A model generated the notes under the pieces. The model saw nothing but the letters and a program-made list of their open reading frames with translations, did not search any database and was not told the DNA's origin. A stretch of 11,623 nucleotides of DNA from Bacillota bacterium (GTDB lineage: Bacteria; Bacillota; Clostridia; Oscillospirales; Ruminococcaceae): NCBI GenBank assembly GCA_029550985.1, contig JAKPGH010000286.1, positions 1 to 11,623 of the forward strand, given 5' to 3'. A program made the translations under genes and the position numbers. Positions 6,758-11,623 of this stretch are shown in pieces (the stretch's first letter is position 1; every line of letters starts with the position of its first letter).

Positions 6758-8466
6758 TGGGCGATACCCCCCATCTGCACCTGCACCATTTTGCGATAGC
6801 TTTCGCACCGATTCATCAGCTTCTCGTGGGTGCCGGCATCCACCAGCCTGCCGTCTTCCAGCAAAAGAATAAGGTCTGCATCCCAAATGGCGCTGATGCG
6901 CTGGCTGACCATCACCACGGTGATTTGTCCGTACTCTTCCCGAATCGCCCTTCGCAAAGCGGCGTCGGTGCGGTAATCTAAGGCGCTGAGCGCGTCGTCC
7001 AGCACCAGAATTTCCGGGTCGGCCGCCAATGCTCGGGCAATGAGAAGGCGCTGTTTCTGTCCTCCGCTCAGATTGGCGCCCCGCATGTCAAGCCGGGTGT
7101 CGTAACCTTGGGGAAGGCTTTCAATATAATCTGCAATTTGAGCGGTGCGCGCCGCCTTTTTGACATTTTCTATGGGAAGATCGCGCAAAAAGGAGATGTT
7201 TTCGTAAATGGTGTCCGCCAGCAATATGTCGTTTTGAAAAACTGCTCCAAAGCGCCGCCGCAATTGGTTTGTATGGATACCCCTCAGGTTCTCCCCCTCA
7301 ATTCGAATACATCCGCGATCCACATCGTAAAACCGCATCAACAGGCTGATGAGAGTGGTTTTCCCGCTGCCGGTAGGCCCGGTGATTCCAAGCGTCTGGC
7401 CTTTCTGTAATGAAAAGCTAATCCCTTGCAGATTATCCACTTTTTTATTGTAAGAAAAGAAGACGTTTTCAAAAGAAATAAACGGGCGATGTTCTATGTA
7501 ATCCCGTGCTCCCAGCGGCATTTCTCGCGGGGTGCTCATCACTTGGCTGATGCGCTGTGCCGAAGCGCTGCCTTTGGACCAGAGAACAAAGATTTTGCGG
7601 ATGGAAAGAACGGCATTGAGGATGATGGTGAAGTAGGAAAGAAAAGCCATAATCTTTCCCGGCTGGGTATCTCCGGCGTTGACGGCAATGGCTCCCAGCA
7701 GAATGACCAGCAGAAAACCGGAGTTAAGCAGAAAGGTCATAGCGGGTGCCGTGAGAGCCATCGTTGTTTCGGCCGCAGTTGAAGCATCCCGAACCTGTTC
7801 GTTGATGGTGCGGAAGCGGTCAACTTCCCGGTCAGCTTTGGAAAGGGCTTTAATGACCCGAATTCCAATGGCGCTTTCCCGTACCGCCCGCACCAATTGG
7901 TCTATCTTCTCGTTGGTGCTGGTGTAGAGCGGGATGCCCCTGCGCGTGATGGTCAAAATCACCAGGGCAAGCAGGGGAACAATCAACAGCAGAATTGTGG
8001 CCAGTTTGGGTTCCAGTTGGAAGGCGAAGAGTATGCCTCCCAGCATCAACAGGGGGGAGCGAATGCCAATCCGCTGGGATTTTTCGATGAGTTGGTGCAC
8101 ATGATAGGTGTCGGTGGAAAGACGGGAAATGAGGGAAGAAGAGGTAAACTTGTCCCGCTCCCGGGCGGGCAGGTACAAGATGTGCTCAAAAAGATCATAA
8201 CGCAGCTTTTGGGTGATCTCTCTTGAAATGCCGGCGGCCATTCGGTTGGCTTTGATGTTAAAAGTCAAAGCGATCACGGAACACAACACCATCAACCCGC
8301 CGGCTTGAAAGATGGCAAGAATGTTTTCGGCAGGCATAAGGTCGTCCACAATATAGGCCAGCAGCCAGGGAATGATGAGGTCCATAATCGTTCCCAAAAA
8401 CTTGATGACCAGCCCTGCGGCAATCCGCAGCCAATATGGCTTGATGTAAACGCCGATGGCTTCCAA
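6754..8466 (-). CDS. Heterodimeric ABC exporter, degenerate-site subunit (LmrC/BmrC/TM287-like)
   Basis: This 570-residue half-transporter has a membrane domain beginning almost at the N-terminus (IGVYIKPYWLRI) and a nucleotide-binding domain from about residue 328. Walker A GPTGSGKTT (363-371), Gln411 and signature LSGGQ (466-470) are intact. The residue after the Walker B Asp490 is Asp491 rather than Glu (LVLDDALS), and the switch His is Gln522 (VSQR). Both changes mark the non-hydrolysing side of asymmetric exporters. The start is TTG at 8466, supported by GGGGTGA seven bases upstream and by alignment of the N-terminus with typical exporters. It is first in its operon, 4 nt overlapping the partner gene, behind a -10 box and a possible operator. 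Confidence 0.9.
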   Translation of the reverse strand: MEAIGVYIKPYWLRIAAGLVIKFLGTIMDLIIPWLLAYIVDDLMPAENILAIFQAGGLMVLCSVIALTFNIKANRMAAGISREITQKLRYDLFEHILYLPARERDKFTSSSLISRLSTDTYHVHQLIEKSQRIGIRSPLLMLGGILFAFQLEPKLATILLLIVPLLALVILTITRRGIPLYTSTNEKIDQLVRAVRESAIGIRVIKALSKADREVDRFRTINEQVRDASTAAETTMALTAPAMTFLLNSGFLLVILLGAIAVNAGDTQPGKIMAFLSYFTIILNAVLSIRKIFVLWSKGSASAQRISQVMSTPREMPLGARDYIEHRPFISFENVFFSYNKKVDNLQGISFSLQKGQTLGITGPTGSGKTTLISLLMRFYDVDRGCIRIEGENLRGIHTNQLRRRFGAVFQNDILLADTIYENISFLRDLPIENVKKAARTAQIADYIESLPQGYDTRLDMRGANLSGGQKQRLLIARALAADPEILVLDDALSALDYRTDAALRRAIREEYGQITVVMVSQRISAIWDADLILLLEDGRLVDAGTHEKLMNRCESYRKMVQVQMGGIAQ

Positions 8467-8473
8467 CAGAAAA

Positions 8474-8480
8474 TCACCCC
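8474..8480 (-). promoter_or_regulatory. Ribosome binding site fixing a TTG start
   Basis: GGGGTGA on the minus strand ends seven bases before TTG at 8466. It resembles the GGTGATC end of the full Shine-Dalgarno sequence. It supports a TTG start for the first exporter subunit in the absence of an ATG at the correct place. Confidence 0.6.
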
Positions 8481-8493
8481 AATCACAAGAATA

Positions 8494-8509
8494 TTAAAAC
8501 GTTTGCGAT
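8494..8509. promoter_or_regulatory. Possible imperfect operator before the exporter operon
   Basis: The minus-strand sequence CGCAAACGTTTTAA shares a full half-site (CGCAAACG) with the importer operator and the AAACGTTT core, but its other arm is degraded (10 of 14 matches to the consensus core). It lies downstream of the predicted -10 box and upstream of the ribosome binding site. A 10 of 14 match alone can occur by chance in a window this size, so the call rests on position and the intact half-site. Confidence 0.45.
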
Positions 8510-8521
8510 AATTTCGCTTTC

Positions 8522-8551
8522 ATTATAAAGTCGTTTCATTGAAAAATGCAA
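8522..8551 (-). promoter_or_regulatory. Probable exporter promoter (good -10, weak -35)
   Basis: TATAAT on the minus strand at 8527-8522 is a perfect -10 box. The best upstream partner is TTGCAT (8551-8546) at 18 bp, only a partial -35. Transcription would start near 8515, giving an untranslated leader of roughly 50 nt. It is clearly weaker by sequence than the two consensus promoters elsewhere in the window. Confidence 0.55.
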
Positions 8552-8601
8552 CATAAATTTAATATCAATTGGTTATAAATTATAAAACATATGAAAATTA
8601 A

Positions 8602-8630
8602 TTGACAACAAAAACGTCCGTAAGTATAAT
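8602..8630 (+). promoter_or_regulatory. Consensus sigma-A promoter of the HAD/iPGM-like operon
   Basis: TTGACA (8602-8607) and TATAAT (8625-8630) are spaced by exactly 17 bp, and the DNA upstream (8555-8601) is very AT-rich and could act as an UP element. The operator follows seven bases after the -10 box. This is the same architecture as the importer promoter at 4963-4991 and implies strong transcription when derepressed. Confidence 0.87.
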
Positions 8631-8636
8631 TAGATT

Positions 8637-8650
8637 CGTAAACGTTTACG
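8637..8650. promoter_or_regulatory. LacI-family-like operator, perfect 14-bp palindrome
   Basis: CGTAAACGTTTACG is perfectly self-complementary with a central CG, the hallmark of LacI-family sites. It starts at the expected +1 of the consensus promoter. The outermost bases are C and G, not the T and A expected of a CcpA cre box, which favours a pathway-specific regulator. Related sites stand at 4938-4955, 4913-4932 and, weakly, 8494-8509. Confidence 0.8.
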
Positions 8651-8747
8651 CAAGTGCAGGCAAGGTAGCGGACATTTTGTATGAACCAATGCGTGGCCAT
8701 GCGGCGCAAAAGAATTGCCACGACAATTTAAGGCAGGAGGAAGGATT
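8651..8747 (+). other. 5' leader of the HAD/iPGM-like operon
   Basis: About 100 nt lie between the operator and the first start codon. The stretch contains a possible stem of CGTGGC (8692-8697) with GCCACG (8717-8722) around a 19-nt loop. An excellent ribosome binding site, AGGAGG at 8735-8740, stands seven bases before ATG 8748. No known riboswitch motif was recognised. Confidence 0.5.
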
Positions 8748-9515
8748 ATGAATACCGTCATCAAAGCAATCTTCTTTGACTTGGGCAATACTCTGCGCAT
8801 TCTCCATAAGGTACCGGACTATCAACAGGCAGCAAAAGAGGAGTTTGCCAGGCTGGCCGGTACCGACCTTTCTCCCGATGAATTTCTGCAAATGATCGAA
8901 GACCGTTACGCCGGTTATCGCAAATGGTGCTTTCGTACTCAGCGGGAGGCAACGGAGGTTGAGCTCTTCACCAAATGGTTGCTTCCGGAATATGACAGGG
9001 AACGCGTAAAAAAGAATGCGGTGGCCATGGCTTTTCAGTACCGCCAATGCGCCGGCAAGCGTTTGTTGGTGCCGAACGGGAAAAAGGTCATTGATACCCT
9101 TTACCAGCGGGGATATCGTTTGGGGATTATCTCCAATCTGATCACCTCCGAGGAGGTTCCCCTCTGGCTCGAAGAGTCGGGATTGGGTCATTATTTCGAT
9201 CCGGTGATTCTTTCCTGCGTCTGTGGCCTGCGCAAGCCGGGGCTGGAAATTTACCGCCTGGCAGCTCAGCAGGTTGGACTGCCCGAGGAGGAAATTGCTT
9301 TCGTGGGGGACAACATCAGCCGGGATATGGTGGGTTCCAAGGCGGCAGGATATGGGTTGAACGTATTGTTTACCAACCCCGAAACCCTTTCCCAGAATCC
9401 ATTTACCGAGCAGAACCGACCGGATGCGGTTATTTTCCGGTTTATTCAGTTGCTGGAACTTTTCCCGGAAGCTCCTAAAGTCAGTATGGAGTTTATGACC
9501 TATGAGAACAAGTAA
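8748..9515 (+). CDS. HAD-superfamily hydrolase with non-canonical motif I (DLGNT)
   Basis: This 255-residue protein has HAD motifs in order: motif I FFDLGNTL with nucleophile Asp11, motif II Ser/Asn in LGIISN (about 146-151), motif III Lys in LRKPG (about 171-175), and motif IV VGDNISRD (about 195-202) for Mg binding. A helical cap of the C1 type probably occupies residues 17-105. The residue two after the nucleophile, normally the general acid/base Asp in phosphatases and phosphomutases, is Gly13. Phosphonatases (Ala) and haloacid dehalogenases (Tyr) also lack that Asp, so the reaction is uncertain. The start is ATG 8748, seven bases after AGGAGG; an in-frame alternative 11 codons upstream has no ribosome binding site. 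It is first in the operon, 12 bp before the iPGM-like gene, and a paralogue follows that gene. Confidence 0.88.
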   Translation: MNTVIKAIFFDLGNTLRILHKVPDYQQAAKEEFARLAGTDLSPDEFLQMIEDRYAGYRKWCFRTQREATEVELFTKWLLPEYDRERVKKNAVAMAFQYRQCAGKRLLVPNGKKVIDTLYQRGYRLGIISNLITSEEVPLWLEESGLGHYFDPVILSCVCGLRKPGLEIYRLAAQQVGLPEEEIAFVGDNISRDMVGSKAAGYGLNVLFTNPETLSQNPFTEQNRPDAVIFRFIQLLELFPEAPKVSMEFMTYENK

Positions 9516-9527
9516 GGAGGGATTGAA

Positions 9528-11102
9528 ATGGCCCCATCAGGACATGGAGGGAAAAATCTGGCCGAAGCAATCCGGGTTGCTTACCGGGAAGGGCAGACGG
9601 ACTACTCCATGGCGCCTCTGGTTCTGGAGGATGAAACCGGGACACCAGTGGGAACCGTAAAATCGGGAGACGCCGTCGTCTTCTGCTGCCGCAGAGGGGA
9701 GCGGGAAGTGGAACTGACCGATGCCTTTACCGCTTCCGATTTTCCTCATTTTCCTCGGGAAAAGCTCGGCGATTTGGATTTTGTCATCCTCACGATGTAC
9801 CATGAAAAGTATAAAAACATGCCCATCGCCTTTGCGCCCCATTCCATCCAACGGCCCTTGGCTCAATGCATCAGCGAGGCGGGATTAAAGCAGCTGCATC
9901 TGGCGGAATCGGAAAAATACGCGCATGTTACATATTTTTTCAACGGGGGACACAATCAGGCGTTTCCCGGGGAGGATGACGTTTGCGTGCCCTCGCCAAA
10001 AGGAGTCCCTTTTGACACCGTTCCCCAACTGAGCCTACCTTCTGTGGCGGAAAAAGTGAAAGGGGGAATTGCCAAAGAGTATGATTTTATTGTGGTCAAC
10101 TTCGCCAACGGCGATGTGATTGGCCACACCGCCAACTTCCAAGCCAAGGTGGAATGTGCCGCCTGCGTGGACAAATACCTGGGCGAAGTGGTGCGGTTTG
10201 CCAAGGAGAAAGACTATGTCGTGCTGATTACAGCCGACCACGGCAATTTGGAAGTGGCCTATACCAAAGAGGGAAAGCCTCATGTGGCCCATACTGCCAA
10301 CCTTGTCCCATTTTTTATCATTGACCCGCAGGCCGGCGCCGCCATCCATCCGAACCCGGGAAGCCTGCAGGATGTCGCACCCACCGTTCTGCAAGTGTTG
10401 AACCTCCAGCAGCCGGCTGTCATGGGCGGAACAAGCCTTGTATCGGATTACAATTTCGGAGCAAACCGAAAGGCCCTGCTGGTCATTTTGGACGGCTGGG
10501 GAATCGGCGAAGAAAATGACTCCAACCCCATTTTTAAAGCAGATACTCCTTTCTGGGACGCTCTTTGCTCCACTTATCCCATGGCGCCACTGCAGGCTTC
10601 CGGCAGCGCGGTGGGGCTTCAGGAAGGAAAAGCCGGCAATTCGGAGGCCGGCCATATGAACATTGGGGCAGGACGGGTCGTGATGCAGGACGATGTGCGC
10701 TTGGACGCCGCCATGAAGGATGGTTCCTTTCAGAAAAACCCGGTGCTGCGAAATACCATACAAAGAGCAGCCCAACGGGGAGCCGCTCTGCATCTGTTGA
10801 CACTGCTCAGCAAAAAAAGCTCCCACGGTTCGGTGGATTATCCTTTAGCCCTTCTGCAAATGGCAAAGGAAGAGGGATTGTCCAAGGTATATCTGCATGT
10901 CATTTTGGACGGCCGCAGCACCGAACCGGGCAGTGCTCCTGCTCTGTTGGAAGAATTGGATGCTCGGCTGGCTGAAATCGGTATCGGCACCATTGTGGAC
11001 TGTGTGGGCCGAGGCATTGCTCTGGACCGGGATGGAAACTACCAAAAGATTCAACAGGCCTATGAGTGCATGGCGTTGGGCAAGGGAAAGCGATACCGCT
11101 AA
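9528..11102 (+). CDS. Circularly permuted iPGM/GpmI-like metalloenzyme (alkaline phosphatase superfamily)
   Basis: This 524-residue protein contains every block of cofactor-independent phosphoglycerate mutase in rotated order. Residues ~9-304 correspond to the usual C-terminal part (from the loop after GEGPTYR to the GKSLI end). Residues 306-315 are a linker, and 316-524 correspond to the usual N-terminus, from LLVILDGWG to AYECMALGKGKRYR. Metal ligands are present: Asp196/His200 (NGDVIGH), Asp237/His238 (TADHGN), His255 (VAHTAN), Asp322 (LDGWG), as is nucleophile Ser372 (GNSEAGH). Substrate residues Arg56, Arg59, Lys130, His433, Arg495 and Arg501 also remain, but the second Asp of DGRD is Ser464 and SDGGVHSH is altered. 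AAGGAGGG at 9514-9521 fixes the start and overlaps the HAD stop. A phosphomutase, phosphatase or phosphotransferase on a phosphorylated or phosphonate compound is plausible; housekeeping glycolysis is less likely given operon context. Confidence 0.9.
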   Translation: MAPSGHGGKNLAEAIRVAYREGQTDYSMAPLVLEDETGTPVGTVKSGDAVVFCCRRGEREVELTDAFTASDFPHFPREKLGDLDFVILTMYHEKYKNMPIAFAPHSIQRPLAQCISEAGLKQLHLAESEKYAHVTYFFNGGHNQAFPGEDDVCVPSPKGVPFDTVPQLSLPSVAEKVKGGIAKEYDFIVVNFANGDVIGHTANFQAKVECAACVDKYLGEVVRFAKEKDYVVLITADHGNLEVAYTKEGKPHVAHTANLVPFFIIDPQAGAAIHPNPGSLQDVAPTVLQVLNLQQPAVMGGTSLVSDYNFGANRKALLVILDGWGIGEENDSNPIFKADTPFWDALCSTYPMAPLQASGSAVGLQEGKAGNSEAGHMNIGAGRVVMQDDVRLDAAMKDGSFQKNPVLRNTIQRAAQRGAALHLLTLLSKKSSHGSVDYPLALLQMAKEEGLSKVYLHVILDGRSTEPGSAPALLEELDARLAEIGIGTIVDCVGRGIALDRDGNYQKIQQAYECMALGKGKRYR

Positions 11103-11133
11103 ACTATCTTGCTTTCTTCAGTGGCGTCTGCGG

Positions 11134-11158
11134 TTTCGTCAAAGGGTTCCCGGCGAAA
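11134..11158 (+). terminator. Possible weak attenuator between the iPGM-like and second HAD genes
   Basis: TTTCGTC (11134-11140) can pair with GGCGAAA (11152-11158), a 7-bp stem with one G-U pair and an 11-nt loop. TTTTG follows. The stem is short and AT-rich at its base, and the next gene begins only 23 bp later with its own ribosome binding site, so partial attenuation is the most that can be suggested. Confidence 0.3.
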
Positions 11159-11181
11159 TTTTGTCAAGGGAGAGTTATTCC

Positions 11182-11623
11182 ATGAATACTACCATTAACA
11201 CTATTTTTTTTGATGTTGGAGCCACTTTGCGGGTTGTGGTAGAGGATCCGGAATTCTCGGATCAGGCAGAACGCAGGATGATGGAGTTGGTAGGCGCCAC
11301 CTGCTCCCCTCAGGAGTTTTTTGAGGAATTGGAGCGGAACTGGAATGCCTATCGCAAAAACGCCAAAACAACGTTGTTGGACGTATCGGAGATGGAGCTG
11401 TGGACCCAGTGGCTGCTCCCTCAGTACCCACATCAAAAAATTGCGGAGCGGTGTGCTTTACTTACCAAACTCTGGCGAGATCGGGACGGGCGCCGAGTTC
11501 CTCGACCCGGCGTGAAGGATACCATCGTGGATCTCCATCACAGGGGTTATCGGTTAGGAATTATTGCCAATACCATTACGGAGCACGAAATTCCCAACTG
11601 GCTATTAGCGAGCGGTCTTTCCC
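11182..11623 (+). CDS. Second HAD-superfamily protein, paralogue of the first, incomplete at right edge
   Basis: An open frame from ATG 11182 continues for 147 codons to the window end, so motifs III and IV are not visible. It aligns with the first HAD protein almost without gaps: shared features include the start MNT-I--IFFD-G-TLR, the cap segment with the E-EL-T-WLLP-Y block, and the motif II region RGYRLGII-N-IT. Motif I is FFDVGATL, so here too the second Asp of DxDxT is Gly (residue 13). GGGAG about nine to ten bases upstream supports the start. It follows the iPGM-like gene by 79 bp on the same strand, probably in the same operon. Retention of two diverged copies suggests distinct substrates, successive steps or a heterodimer; activity is unproven. 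Confidence 0.85.
   Translation, partial: MNTTINTIFFDVGATLRVVVEDPEFSDQAERRMMELVGATCSPQEFFEELERNWNAYRKNAKTTLLDVSEMELWTQWLLPQYPHQKIAERCALLTKLWRDRDGRRVPRPGVKDTIVDLHHRGYRLGIIANTITEHEIPNWLLASGLS

Noticed and set aside
6758..6886. N-terminal extension of the second exporter subunit
   Set aside because: The extension overlaps the conserved C-terminus of the upstream subunit in another frame. GTG 6757, overlapping the stop as GTGA, gives a normal-length protein.
8637..8650. CcpA catabolite (cre) site
   Set aside because: The core resembles cre, but the flanking bases are C and G instead of the T and A of the cre consensus, and near-identical sites recur only at this locus's promoters in the window. 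Cross-binding by CcpA is not excluded.
8715..8747. Earlier start for the first HAD protein
   Set aside because: It would add 11 residues before the universal motif I strand and has no ribosome binding site, whereas ATG 8748 has AGGAGG at ideal spacing. The paralogue also begins at the equivalent MNT.
9528..11102. Frameshifted, truncated or two-gene reading of the iPGM-like locus
   Set aside because: One uninterrupted frame covers both rotated segments with no internal stop, and ribosome binding site and stop positions match the permutation breakpoints.

Overview
The window looks like a chromosomal segment of a low-to-mid GC Firmicute, probably a Clostridia-type anaerobe. The support is strong AGGAGG-type ribosome binding sites, GTG and TTG starts, two fully consensus sigma-A promoters (TTGACA, 17 bp, TATAAT), a lipobox solute-binding protein, and BmrCD/LmrCD-like paired ABC exporters. 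No taxonomic marker gene is present, so this is inference. Coding density is high, with no insertion sequence, CRISPR, tRNA or rRNA seen.

Layout. On the minus strand, read right to left: a heterodimeric ABC exporter (8466 to 6754, then 6757 to 4994), followed after a new promoter by an ABC importer operon. That operon encodes a fused two-domain permease (4697-2874), an ATPase (2840-1722) and a lipoprotein solute-binding protein (1674-373). After an intergenic hairpin comes the start of an unidentified membrane protein that runs off the left edge (289-1). On the plus strand, starting from the divergent promoter region at 8467-8747: a HAD-superfamily hydrolase (8748-9515), an alkaline-phosphatase-superfamily enzyme of the cofactor-independent phosphoglycerate mutase (iPGM/GpmI) type (9528-11102), and a paralogue of the first HAD protein (11182 to the right edge, incomplete).

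The main discovery is that the iPGM-like gene is circularly permuted. The sequence equivalent to the C-terminal ~60% of ordinary GpmI comes first. A ~10-residue linker then joins it to the sequence equivalent to GpmI's N-terminus, and the protein stops at the point where the N-terminal portion of ordinary GpmI would continue. The nucleophilic Ser and all metal ligands are retained, but one catalytic Asp of the mutase domain (DGRD) is Ser, so the reaction may differ from glycolytic 2-PG/3-PG interconversion.

The transcription units appear to share a LacI-family-like operator (CGTAAACGTTTACG and variants). It lies just downstream of the promoters of the HAD/iPGM operon and of the importer operon, and less convincingly of the exporter. 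No regulator gene is in the window. Working model (inference): a regulated uptake-and-processing system for a phosphorylated or phosphonate-type compound. The importer has the AfuABC/FbpABC/PhnSTUV-type architecture, the permuted iPGM-like enzyme and the two HAD proteins with non-canonical motif I act on the solute, and the exporter removes a product or toxic compound.
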